Below are positions 1 to 9,800 of a DNA stretch of 64,000 bases, in pieces; within the stretch, counting starts at the first letter, position 1; every line of letters begins with the position of its first letter. The notes beneath the pieces are model-generated. The model worked only from the letters and a program-made list of their open reading frames with translations. It did no database searches and was not told where the DNA came from. The DNA is from Branchiostoma lanceolatum. Taxonomy: Eukaryota > Chordata > Leptocardii > Amphioxiformes > Branchiostomatidae. The DNA lies in contig NC_089722.1 in NCBI RefSeq assembly GCF_035083965.1, positions 31,004,958 to 31,068,957 of the forward strand, given 5' to 3'. The position numbers and the translations under genes are program-made.

Positions 1-777
1 ATTGGGTCAAAAGGACTCAAAATGCAATGAATTCATTTTTGTTATTTTTAGTTTGTGGGTTAAATATACCTTGGATGTAATGGTTTAAGTTAATAATGCT
101 TTAACTCGGTTCCAGCTTGTAACTAGAAAGCCAATATTTGCAAGCAAACGCAGAATAGACCGGCATTTTCTAAAAATGAAGAAAAAGGCCAAGTAAGTCA
201 TGCTTGATTTCTGAATTTCACTCTAATTTTTCTACTCTAGAATGTTCCAGAAACAAGGAAATAGGTTGGTGTTGCCCTGCAAAAACAACCTCTTGGTTTC
301 CCAAAGCAAAAAAGAGCCAGGAGTCAGTGTTTAGTCCTTATCTAAAGACAATACTATTTAATATACTATTAGTTATTTCTATCCTCATTTAATGTCCAAA
401 AATTGTGGGATAAACAAAGATAGACATGACAGTCTCCTATGTATCTGCTTTCTGTCAACAAAAAGACAAAAAAAGAAGAAAAAGTGTCCCTAAGCTACAT
501 CTACATTGGTTGATTTTACTTCCCTCCAAGTATTATAAGGTAACACTCCTCTTGATACACCCAGAGAAGCTTTTATGTTTAGTAGTTCATGAGTTAGTCT
601 AAAATTGGAGTCCACTGTATTAATCAAGTAATTCAGACGAAATTCTTTTGGTATTCAAAGCCATCTCCTTATCAATGGACATAATGCCTATAGCTCCGAG
701 CATAGAATGTGAACTAAAATATAATATGACATATAGAGGTTCAAATGGTTTCTGCAGACTCAGCAATTTGTAGATCA
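1..777. other. No gene recognised
   Basis: AT-rich sequence with no exon-like open stretch that has recognisable homology. The short open frame near 204-392 has no recognisable domain. Probably intergenic, downstream of the minus-strand MARCHF5-like gene. Confidence 0.5.
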
Positions 778-1276
778 TTAAGGCATCCAGAGCATTTTAT
801 GAGTCTTGAAGCTTGAATAAAAAACTCCAATTTCTAGTCATTCCTACACATAGTAAGTTTCAATAACACCCTACCATTACATATCGACATCAAAGGAGCA
901 AAGATACGATGTCGTTGTGTGATGAGAACTGATAGAAAATCCAAGCCCTAAAAGACTGATCCTGACTGTCCATCACAATTAGCGGTTCGACCAATGAGAG
1001 AGTGACTGCATGTCCGTCAAGTATCTGCATTTTTATGTTTTAATTTTGCATTTCTACGGAGGTGGGTGGGGCTATGGTATCGGTCTATTTACACTAGGCG
1101 CTTGGAACTAAAAGATCACAATGTAGCTTATTTTTGTGCCGCTTTTGAGCACTTTTGATAAGAAATCCGCACGCAAATGTGGTAAACAGTGGCATTAAAT
1201 GTCAATTTCATAAAGATTACAGCAACTGGATTATTTTCAATTTTCAAGCCTCATAAAATGCTCTGAGTGCCTTTAA
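778..1276. mobile_element. ~500-bp MITE with TTAA ends
   Basis: The ends are inverted repeats of roughly 30 bp (AGGCATCCAGAGCATTTTAT at the left, the complement of ATAAAATGCTCTGAGTGCCT at the right), each bordered by TTAA. A second copy lies in opposite orientation at 19145-19602, and a diverged third surrounds 3160-3425. TTAA targets are typical of piggyBac/Kolobok-like elements. No transposase is present, so this is a non-autonomous copy. Confidence 0.7.
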
Positions 1277-1443
1277 ACCAGTATCTGAAGCATTGTCCTC
1301 AGAAAAATGCTGATCTGAATATCAGAGTTTCTTGAATCTCATGATCAGTCAGTATAACGTTGTGTCTTTTGACGCAGAATTGAACTGTAATTTCCAATAC
1401 AAAAATTGGACTTACCCAAATTTTTTATCATCCAACTTCAGTC

Positions 1444-1576
1444 TTTGTCAAGGAATGAGCAATCCATCACTTCTGTGACGTCACGTTATGGTCCAATGTT
1501 GACAGAGTCATGTGTTCGATCTGCACAACGTGGCGTCACAGATCTAGAAGCAGTGGGTTGCTAGTTCCTTGACAAA
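1444..1576. mobile_element. Short inverted-repeat element (MITE-like)
   Basis: The outer arms TTTGTCAAGGAA and TTCCTTGACAAA are complementary. Pairing continues inward with interruptions through GCAA..CC..CACTTCTGTGACG and its complement. The element is about 133 bp and non-coding. Its family is not recognised. Confidence 0.55.
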
Positions 1577-1608
1577 CACAGGAGTGGGACAGTCAAAAAT
1601 ATGTACAG

Positions 1609-1834
1609 TGTTATGAACCCACTAAGACATATGTAAGACCATTATTTAGTAATTGTAACCCCCCCTTCCTGAAAGTGTAGTAATCTAAGACAGCCTCATT
1701 CTGAGAAAGACCCATGCTGTCATTCTATGTGTTGGAATCCTGGGGGTCAGGGAATAAACAATGCAGCTCCACAATCTCTGTCTTGGCTCCCTGTATCTGT
1801 CTCCAATGACCTCGATCAACATCGGTCTATAACA
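1609..1834. mobile_element. Solo LTR with 5-bp target duplication
   Basis: The 226-bp unit starts TGTTATGAACCC and ends TCTATAACA (TG...CA with short terminal complementarity). It is flanked on both sides by TACAG (1604-1608 and 1835-1839). An AATAAA lies inside near 1754. This is the expected structure of a solo LTR left by recombination between the two LTRs of a retrotransposon with 5-bp target duplication. No internal coding region is present, so the family cannot be assigned. Confidence 0.7.
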
Positions 1835-1948
1835 TACAGTCAAGTACAATTTTTTTTTTTTTGGAAATTACAGTTAAACTTTGCTTCAGAATGATTTCTA
1901 CCGACACAGAAGAACTTTCAAGCTACAGTTGTATTGTAGGGTGTATTA

Positions 1949-1954
1949 TTTATT
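1949..1954 (-). promoter_or_regulatory. Candidate poly(A) signal of MARCHF5-like gene
   Basis: AATAAA on the minus strand, 8 bp past the stop codon at 1963. If used, the 3' UTR would be very short. An oligo(T) run (oligo(A) on the minus strand) follows at about 1851-1862. Confidence 0.4.
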
Positions 1955-1962
1955 ACACCGTA

Positions 1963-2606
1963 TCAGACCTCATCCTCCACCCCTTGTACCAGGGGCACCT
2001 CTCCCTCCTCTTCCCGTGGATGGAAGTCCAGTATCACCCTGTTGGCCTGCCTCTCGTACTGACCCTGCTTGTAGTAGATCTTCACAACTCCTTTCACTGC
2101 AACGTAGAAGATTCCTCCAAGGATCGCCCTCTGCCAGTTCGGCCTCACGCTGCGGAAGAAGAGTTTCCCACAGATGGTCGCCATGGTGGGGAGGGCCATC
2201 GCTCCGATGAACAGCCTCAGTCCCGACTTCACCGTGTCCGCCCCGTCCCCGCCCTCCGCGGGCTCACGGGCGTACGCCGCGGGGGCGTGCTTGATGAACG
2301 GCAGCTTGCTGCCGTGGCGACGCCACACCCGGAGGAGGTACTGGTCCCACGGGATCATACGCGCGAGGATCAGCATGTACGGGATGGTTGGGAGCATGAT
2401 CATGGCGACAAGAGGGTCGGCCTTGTCTATGGTCTGTGTCCCCTCCTGTAGTCCCATGACCTGGACCACGGTGAGGAAGCCAAACGTCCAGGAGCACCAG
2501 TACACGGAGATGCAGAAGCCGATCCCGGCGCAGTACGGACTGATGGACAACAGCCAGCTGTCCACTCCCTCCAGAATCTTCACCAGGGGGCTGCAGCTGG
2601 GAAATA
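1963..2606 (-). CDS. MARCHF5: MARCHF5-like exon 3 (transmembrane part, stop)
   Basis: The acceptor is TTTTATCAG at 2607-2615. The first two bases complete a Val codon with the last base of exon 2. The exon encodes residues 149-362, including four hydrophobic segments. It ends at stop codon 1965-1963. Confidence 0.9.
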
Positions 2607-4943
2607 CTGATAAAAAAAACAACACAAGAAATCAAAGACCTCATACCTTCGTGAAATATATATTGAGTTTTTGTGGACTTCTTTCTTTTATTGATTATAA
2701 ATTATTATACAATTGGTAACTCTATCCAAGCATGAATTTTCCTGCCAGTCTGTGGGACCAACTTGGAACCTTCCCATCCAGCTAGACTAAGGCTACACTA
2801 TCTTCTGCCTCATATCCGGTCACCCTACAATATTCAAATGATTATGGACACACACCAACACAAACAAACAAACAAACACACAGACCAAAAACAACACCTT
2901 TATTTTCACAGAAGTAATAAAAGGATAAAATGTCTTTCACTAAAAGACTGTTGAAAAGAGACTTTCCTCATTTGTAGTAGATTTGTTTGCTGCCAAATTG
3001 TATGAAAGATGTCTAATGGGCTAATAGATTGGTTAAAGATATCCGGCAATCACATTTCATCATATAGACTACTATTAATGGTGTGAGTGAGTATCCAAGT
3101 GTGTGTTAACTCACAAATTGGCATCCAAGCTAATGTAGCTAGGTTTATGTTAGATTGATCCCATAGCCTTGCCCTCCCCCTTTAAAACATAGAAATGCAA
3201 AAGAAAACATAACAATGCAACTATTTTACCGACAAGCTATTCTCCAAGCAGAGGTTTTGGTCAGGGGGCAAGGAGTGGCCGGGTTTTTAACGCTACCCTC
3301 CCTAGCCCCCCGACCGAAACCTCTGCTTGGAGAATACCAACACGCAACCATTCTCACATTGGTTGAAGCGCTAATTGCCATCTTCTAATTGGTTGAACTG
3401 CTAATTGCGTTGGACAGTCGGTCTTTTAAATTGCTGACACCTGAAGGCCCTCACCAGAAGTGGTTCAGGCACGTATGTCGACACAACACACTTGCCAAGA
3501 TCATTCTGCAAGGTACAGTAGCCGGAGGGAGAAAACAAGGAAGGCCAGAGAAGACTTGGCTGGATAATATCAAGACTTGGACTGGCCTCAACACAGCACA
3601 ACTAATCAGAGAGGCCGAGGACAGAACAGGATGGGCACGGATCATTGCGGCTGGCTGTCATGATGCCGCTACGACCACTGAGGTCCTGGGTCATGAGTGA
3701 GTGAGTGAAGGCCCTCACCTATGATGTACTCAGCCTCACACTGCGGACACCTGACTGTAGTCGTGCTGTTCCCCTTCTGTTTCTCGTCGATCCAGCGCTG
3801 CAGACACGCCTCGTGGACCCACTTGCTCGTCCCGCGGCAGTGACACGGCCGGAGCCACTTGGCGGTCGGTTCGTCCTCCACGGTGGCGAAACACACCCAG
3901 CACGTGGCCGCCGGCCCTTCGTCCATCTCTGTCGCTGTGGTGGTTTTGTGAGAGTCTGAGATAAATTGAGAAAAGAAGCTGATATGGGAATGATTGATGA
4001 CATACTACTACTGTGATAGGTGACTAGCACCTTTACAAGATGTCAATCAAAGACACATGTACAACCACTATCGAAAGTGAATGTTCTTCCCGAAGGTAAG
4101 AAATAATTCATGCATCACATAATTGATAATAACAAAACGTTATATCATAATTTTGGATGGTGACGTAAAGCCGGCGGCCCCGTGTTTGAGGGAGCTTCAG
4201 GCAAATTAGCCTCAATCGTCAAACCTCTGCACGTAAAAGAACGGGGCGGGCCGACAGTGGCCCGACACACTCATCGAGAGTAGGGGTGTCCAGGTGTGCT
4301 TGGCCAAAAACGTGAGCCGTGGCGAAGCCGCATTGCTCTACCAATAGCCACATGAAAAAGCATCATGCTTCACCTCAATTGAGGATGCCTTGAAACGAAA
4401 ATATCAGCAGACACAAACACACAGTGTAATTTAGTGTCATATTTTTTGTGCCATTAAGGTAGTTAATAATACTGTGTAACTAACTTCTCTTCAGAACAAA
4501 AGGATTGCAGGTATTAACATGTTTAACATGAGCAAATCTTGAAAAGGCTGTGTGTCTGAAAAACATAGCAGCTATCATATATCAAACGTTAGAAAATGTT
4601 AAGACCTTTCACCTAACATCTACTTGGAGATTTGTAATATGCACCTACACTGCAACAACAGATCATGATACCCACTAAACCGCAGTTGATAGGAAGAAAA
4701 ACACGTCCTATCACCTTGGGTTTCCTCCCTGGTTGTTGAAGTGGCCTCTAGTGCACTGCCAACAGTTTCAACATCGTGTTGAACGGGAACATCGTGATGT
4801 AACACACAACTGCTCATGGCAGTTTCGCCTGCGATCTCAGCAACTTCTTCTTCTGTATCCACCTCCGAAACATCGTCTTCTTCTTCTTTCTCGTCAGTTT
4901 TGTCGTCCAAGACACATGTGTGCTCTTCCTCTGAGTCACTCAT
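1963..4943 (-). CDS. MARCHF5: MARCHF5-like mitochondrial RING-CH E3 ubiquitin ligase
   Basis: Three coding exons, read on the minus strand: 4943-4715, 3934-3719, 2606-1963, with intron phases 1 and 1, giving 362 residues. Residues about 88-142 form a C4HC3 RING-CH domain: CWVC, then RPCHC, then KWVHEACLQRW, then RCPQC. The C-terminal part has four hydrophobic segments (around SWLLSISPYCAGIGFC, ADPLVAMIMLPTIPYMLIL, LRLFIGAMALPTMATICGK and RAILGGIFYVAVKG). The joint EYII/VFPSCSP and the tail GQYERQANRVILDF match the MARCHF5 family. In vertebrates MARCHF5 sits in the mitochondrial outer membrane and ubiquitinates fission/fusion and import factors. Unlike the vertebrate protein (about 280 residues), this one starts with about 80 extra residues that are strongly acidic. 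The start at 4943 is the first Met of the open exon, so a start at internal Met80 is an alternative. Identity is secure; the N-terminus is less so. Confidence 0.93.
3160..3425. mobile_element. Diverged copy of the TTAA MITE family
   Basis: Sequence such as CATAGAAATGCA and CATTGGTTGAAGCGCTAATTG resembles the middle of the elements at 778-1276 and 19145-19602. It is interrupted by a younger MITE at 3240-3334. It lies in MARCHF5 intron 2. Confidence 0.5.
3240..3334. mobile_element. TA-flanked MITE, TIR TTCTCCAAGCAGAGG
   Basis: 95 bp with terminal inverted repeats TTCTCCAAGCAGAGGTTT and its near-exact complement, bordered by TA on both sides as in Tc1/mariner-type insertions. Related copies lie at 52192-52313 and 54946-55059, with partial ones near 7004, 58266, 59686, 60168 and 60460. 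This copy is nested in an older MITE. Confidence 0.75.
3456..3705 (+). mobile_element. 5'-truncated LINE, ORF2 C-terminus
   Basis: 250 bp coding on the plus strand for the end of a reverse transcriptase (WFRHVCRHN, GRPEKTWLDNIKTWTGL, ending at a stop near 3700) and finishing in a TGAG microsatellite. It is flanked by an exact 14-bp direct repeat TGAAGGCCCTCACC (3442-3455 and 3706-3719). The structure fits target-primed insertion of a 5'-truncated non-LTR element, antisense to MARCHF5. The downstream repeat copy contains the splice donor of MARCHF5 exon 2. Confidence 0.82.
3719..3934 (-). CDS. MARCHF5: MARCHF5-like exon 2 (RING-CH domain)
   Basis: Encodes the whole C4HC3 RING-CH domain. The donor is ATAG/GTGAGG. 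Two acceptors six bases apart (CCACAG at 3935 and CGACAG at 3929) keep the same frame, so two isoforms differing by Ala-Thr are possible. The donor lies inside the target duplication of the LINE fragment at 3456-3705. Confidence 0.88.
   Translation of the reverse strand, partial: RQRWTKGRRPRAGCVSPPWRTNRPPSGSGRVTAAGRASGSTRRVCSAGSTRNRRGTARLQSGVRSVRLSTS
4160..4365 (+). mobile_element. Dispersed SINE-like repeat
   Basis: GC-richer than its surroundings and non-coding. The segment AGGGGTGTCCAGGTGTGCTTGG followed by GCGAAGCCGCATTGC recurs in variant form at about 16530-16700 (GGGTGACCAGGTGTGCTTGG, CAAAGCCGCACTGC). It is probably one interspersed repeat family. No clear promoter boxes are seen. Confidence 0.45.
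4715..4943 (-). CDS. MARCHF5: MARCHF5-like exon 1 (acidic N-terminal extension)
   Basis: Begins MSDSEEEHTCVLDDKTDEKE and encodes 76 residues rich in Asp/Glu, ending at donor CAAG/GTGATAG with phase 1, which matches exon 2. I know of no such extension in vertebrate MARCHF5. The open frame, the correct phase and the promoter motifs just upstream support it. Confidence 0.72.
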
Positions 4944-5040
4944 CTTTAGATAACCGTTCAGATATTACTTCATACCTTGTTATCAAAGAGAAAGTGAGTA
5001 AAAGTTATTCAGTTCGGTGCAGAGTCCACATTTTCGTCAC

Positions 5041-5070
5041 ATCCGTCGCCATCTTGAACACGGAAGTGGG
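5041..5070 (-). promoter_or_regulatory. Probable MARCHF5-like promoter (YY1- and ETS-type motifs)
   Basis: On the minus strand CACTTCCG (5068-5061) is followed by CAAGATGGCGAC (5056-5045), about 100 bp upstream of the start codon. These resemble ETS/GABP and YY1 sites, a common pair in housekeeping promoters. Assignment rests on motifs only. Confidence 0.5.
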
Positions 5071-5369
5071 ATGGAACTTTGCATGTGACGAGTCAAACGC
5101 GCCGTTTAGCGATCTTTAGAAGTTTGGCAAGCAGGTGTGATTGGTGTGATTTCTTGGCAATCCTAATCGTCATTGTGTTTCGTCGTTTATAAGATACAAT
5201 TTGGGCAGGTGAATCAACTTCAATACCGCTTATTTTTAACACAAAGAAGATCATTTATATAGAAAAAGTTCGAACTCGTAAGTATCTGGGTGTTATCAAG
5301 GTTCTTGGTATGATTCAGAGGGAAATCTGAGAAGTATGTTTTTGGTGCGATGTTGACTTCTTTAGGTTT

Positions 5370-5533
5370 ATTATGCGGGGGTGAGCGCGAACGCAGACCC
5401 CCACTATCAGAAATTGTACAGCCGAGTTACCCGCGTTTGGGGTAATCGCAGGGGTCAACCAAGACCGGGAGTGCAATGGACAGGCCTCGCCCTGGACGAA
5501 CGCCCGTCGTGATCAGCGTATCATTTCTGCCAG
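5370..5533 (+). other. Possible non-coding exon ending at a strong donor
   Basis: GC-rich, CpG-containing sequence between the MARCHF5 promoter and the LRRC74-like start, ending CTGCCAG/GTAAGTATG, a near-consensus donor. No long open frame. It could be a 5' UTR exon of the downstream gene or a divergent non-coding transcript. The left edge is arbitrary. Confidence 0.25.
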
Positions 5534-6677
5534 GTAAGTATGCCCTTTGATGGCCCACCTTTGGCCCCAATCAAGACAATAGTCTATTTTTGTTGTGGTT
5601 TACCAATGTAACGTCAGGTTGTCTTTGATTTTAGTTCAACTTGAGGTATTCTGTCACAATTAAAACTTGATTGCGGTGAACTCCACATTTTCTTCAAATT
5701 TAATCAAGTTGGGGGTAGCGAAGATGTAAAGTAGTCGTTGTGAATAGAGAAATTGATGAATCACAAGAATGGTAAACCGTTGCCAGTCACACCTCATTAA
5801 CATAACGAGTACACGTTCTGATGACGTCATTACGCCAGGTAACAGGTAGCAATCAATGACGTCATCATGAGGCGCTTCCTTGTTCATGCATGATAAACAT
5901 ACTGTACCACTTCAAGAAGTTCCGTCGGCTCATTTTCTCGAAGCTAGTTGCGCAGAGACTTTACTTCGGCGACACGTCCCACAAAAAGGTTCCGATTTGA
6001 ATGAATGAATGAATGAACTTGAAGATAATGTTGACTTTTTGTCAATGTAAAGTGATCTTCTCTTGCGGCAAATTATCCATTGAATTGTAACGTTACGGAC
6101 AAATGATAAGTTAAACACTGTAAATTTTGGACTGTGTTTAATAAGGCTATGCACTGTAAAGCCTTTTAATGCATGTATGTTGTTTTCGAAGAAGCAAATC
6201 CATCGATTGGGGGGAAAGACAAATTAAAGGTTTGGATCGGTAAAAGCACTTCATAAGTTTTGTACTGTAGTGTTAACGCTAAACGCTATCACATGAAAAC
6301 TTCCAAGTACCGTATAAGCAAGGAGGTTATATAAAACCTCCTTGGTATAAGTATTACAGTATCTTCACAGTGTTTAGATCAATTCAAAATACATTGGGTT
6401 ATTTGTGCTATGATTTTGACTCAAAAATAAAGAAGAAAGACTTCGTTTTTTTCAAAGGTAAAGCCTTTCATTTATTGTTGTCTACATATTTTCCTCCCCG
6501 AGTATAAGATGGTATGAGCACTTTCCCTACTACTCATGCCTTTGATATGCAAATGAGGCGCCATGACAACCTCACGCTGAAAGTTTTTGGCTGTTTGCTT
6601 CTTCTAGAGTCGAGGTTGAAACGTCAAGAAAATATGCCGAATTCTGAACCCTAGCGAAGATCACAGACCAAGAAATC
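5534..6677 (+). other. Gene-free spacer upstream of LRRC74-like gene
   Basis: No coding exon seen. It holds a micro-palindrome at 6319-6344 and an octamer ATGCAAAT at 6548-6555, about 125 bp before the start codon. The start context is AATCATGGCGG. Confidence 0.4.
6312..6351. mobile_element. 26-bp micro-palindrome with 7-bp direct repeats
   Basis: The insert 6319-6344 pairs arms CAAGGAGGTT and AACCTCCTTG around an AT core. It is flanked by GTATAAG on both sides (6312-6318, 6345-6351). This is one member of the family also at 44148-44172, 60342-60440, 61817-61843 and 63737-63762. Confidence 0.75.
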
Positions 6678-6836
6678 ATGGCGGATGTCGAGAATGAAAA
6701 CTTGAAGAACATCGAGGAGAAGCAGAAGTCGCGTCCGGGTACGGGAAGTCAGGGGAAAGTCAGTAAACCTCCGTCGGCGGGGAGCGGGCCCGCCTCCCGA
6801 CCACACAGTCGCACCAGCCCGGCGCCTTCCCGTAAG
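6678..6836 (+). CDS. LRRC74-like exon 1 (start)
   Basis: Starts MADVENENLKNIEEKQKS and becomes Ser/Pro/Gly-rich. It ends AAG/GTAAAA, phase 0. A second donor CC/GTAAGG five bases upstream would break the frame. Confidence 0.78.
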
Positions 6837-9800
6837 GTAAAACGGCGTTTTCTGCACTTTTTGATCGATATCATTTGGCTATGAACTAGGAAGTAATGTG
6901 CAACAGGTTGTTGGTGTTCACTGTATTCATCTAGAGTCTGATAGAAACTGTACAACTATGCTAAAATCGCATGGTCTTCAAAATGTCACCCCCCTCCCCA
7001 AATCCTCAAGCAGATGTGACGTTTGGCCAGTATGTGATTCCTGCCTGTCATTACTAGTACACTAGTATTTGACAACTCACACATCTGCTTGGAGATAGAA
7101 CTCTGAACTTGACTGACAAAATACATCAAACCAGTGAACTGAATAGGTTGTAGCATGTGTCTTTTTCATTTTTGTTAAAGGAAATTACAAATGAAGTTGA
7201 AAGACAACATTTTGAAGCAACTGATCATCAGTTTAATTAACGTTGAACGTGAAATTCACAAATACAATGCATCCACAAATTAAGCATTTACGTTTAGCCA
7301 TCAGTACTCTACATCCCTATAGTTCTGACAATCTGTTCAGAACAAAAAGTTCAGTATTTGTTTGTTTGTTTGTTTATTGTATGAATGAACTTGTAAAAAC
7401 AAACACTTGTAAAAACAAACAATTAACGTTATACATCTTCAGTATTTTTGCTTCCAGTATCAGAATTAAACAAGACAGACTGTAACAAAATTGAACAACC
7501 ATTACAGAATTACGATGACCAAATTGTTATTCTCATCTTGTCCAGTTGCGTGGGAAATGTTGGCTGCATGTCAGTTGAAAATATGAAATGGATAACAGTT
7601 ACAAATTAAGATTAGTATTCCATGATGACAAGTTGACCTTTTGCTCCCAGAGCGTCAGCCGGAATGGCAGTGCGCGATCGTCCGCGAAAGGACGCCCTGG
7701 GAGTAAGATCTCCAACATGTCGGGCGACGTCAGCGACCAGAGCGACAACGAAGACACACGGTCAAAAACTACGATGGAGGAAGGAGATGGGGAGGGTAGC
7801 GATGGCTACGACACAGACCTGGAGATAGAAGGTGGGAAGAGTGCATATTCTGTAGAAATGTCTTTCTGTCTTAAAACTATCCTAGAAAAGACTTAAAACT
7901 ATCCTAGAAAAGACTTAAAACTATCCTAGAAAAGACTTAAAACTATCCTAGAGAGTAGCTCATTGTCTCACAGTAAAAAGTACAGCATACCCTGCTGCAG
8001 AAACAGCAAGAAAACTTGCTGACTTATGACTAGGCACTACAACTTATAAGGTTAACAACAACAACTGAAAGAAAGTCCTCACTCCGTAGCTTCTGTGTCT
8101 ATCTTTATAGCTGGTATAACCACCCTTTGCCGGCGCCATAGCTTGAAATAGCACTTAAATTTTGACATGCAAAGGTTAGGCGTGACAGGTTGTTTGACAA
8201 TGGTATATTAACTAGCCACCAATATGTGCTTGTGGAGTTGGTGTACATGTGTTACAAGGTTGGTTATACCGGTTGAAAAATACAGAAGCAGTTAACTGTT
8301 AAGGGTTAGGGTTAGGTCGATTATTCCCTAACGATGTTATCAAGGCCGTCTCAAGAATGTCTTAAACACCTGTACATCTGAAGTGTGCATACTGTACACC
8401 TCGGAAATTGCTGATCAATGCTGCATTTAGAAGATCAAGAAAATCTCTTTTTCTTTTCAATGTGACAGTTTTACTAACTCTTAGGGTACCAAACAGAAGT
8501 ATGAGAGTTGGCATCACATCAAGGAGGCTTTAAAAGAGAGATCCTTCTTTGCTACAAATGTCTTTCTTTCTGTTGTTGTTCACCTTCTGTATCTATATCT
8601 GTATAGCCAGTATGTAACCTTATAAATAAATAAAATCCAGTGCCTGGAAAGCAGTTTTAGTCAACGTTTTGTACAAATCTTGACTTCTTGTAAAAGTGGC
8701 GAATTTATGGAACACCCTGGAAAAGGTAACGTAATTACGGCGCGTAACAATTGATTGACCTTTCACTTTAATTAATATTCGATCAATTCCCATGACAACA
8801 CGTATGTAAAAAGTCTAACAACACCTATAATATAGTCCATGGTGTCACCAGGTTCATGAAATTTACATTTGAAAAATATGATTTAGAAAAAAAATGGCGA
8901 ATTTGGGGCCCCTTCCATTATTGCCTTTTGGCACATACTATAATGTCACCAAGTTTCCTGGCTGTTTCTGTAGCAGGATGTAAAATTGACAGGTTGCTAA
9001 CCCTTAACGTGCTCGAGGCACCTCCTCAAACACAGGACCTTCGTTTTACGTTCCTTCTGAAAAATGGGTGCAGCTCCAACTGAGATATCCTGACCCAGGA
9101 TTGAACAGGGGTCTCCCAGTTAGCAACTAATTGGAACCCGTAGCTCAACTGTGAGGCTGCTACCAGTTGAGCTACAGGGACATCCCATTCTCTTTGGCTT
9201 TGCTACATCCCTAAAAGCTAAGCCATACAAAAAGCAGTATTATGATTCGCTTCATCAGAGGCTGACTGCTTTTACTTTCATGAAAGAAAACAGCTTTTGT
9301 CTCTAAGTATATTTAAACCCCAGACAATCGAGACATTGAACAGAATGTTTAGGAGCACAACCACTCGGAATGATTTGATAAATCGCGTATCAGACGGTCT
9401 TTGCTCTAGAGAGGATCAGATTACCTAATTCATAATTCATACTGTCGTATAATGACACCTTTATTGATCATTGGAGAATCATATTCAAAGGACCCCTTAA
9501 ATTATTGATTGAACAACCTCTAATGTGGTTGTGTTGACATTATAGCAACAATAGGAAAGCATTACTTGTGATTTGGGCCGACCCCTTCTCATTAATAATG
9601 GATTCTCCCCGTTTCATTTCTTTCCAAAGGGTAAAAGTTGGAAAGGCGATTTTTTCCATTTCAAGGGCACCATGTTTGAGGCATAAAATTTTTTTTTTTT
9701 TAGAAATCATTCTTTTTATTAATTTTCACAAACATAAGATAAACATACAGACAAAATAGTACTGGAAGGACATGTGGAAACACAACAAAACCGATAAATA

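Noticed and set aside
1861..2719. Plus-strand and second minus-strand open frames over 1861-2719
   Set aside because: Shadows of MARCHF5-like exon 3, which matches a known family in its own frame.
8310..8330. Interstitial telomere repeat (GGTTAGGGTTAGG)
   Set aside because: Only about two units, expected by chance.
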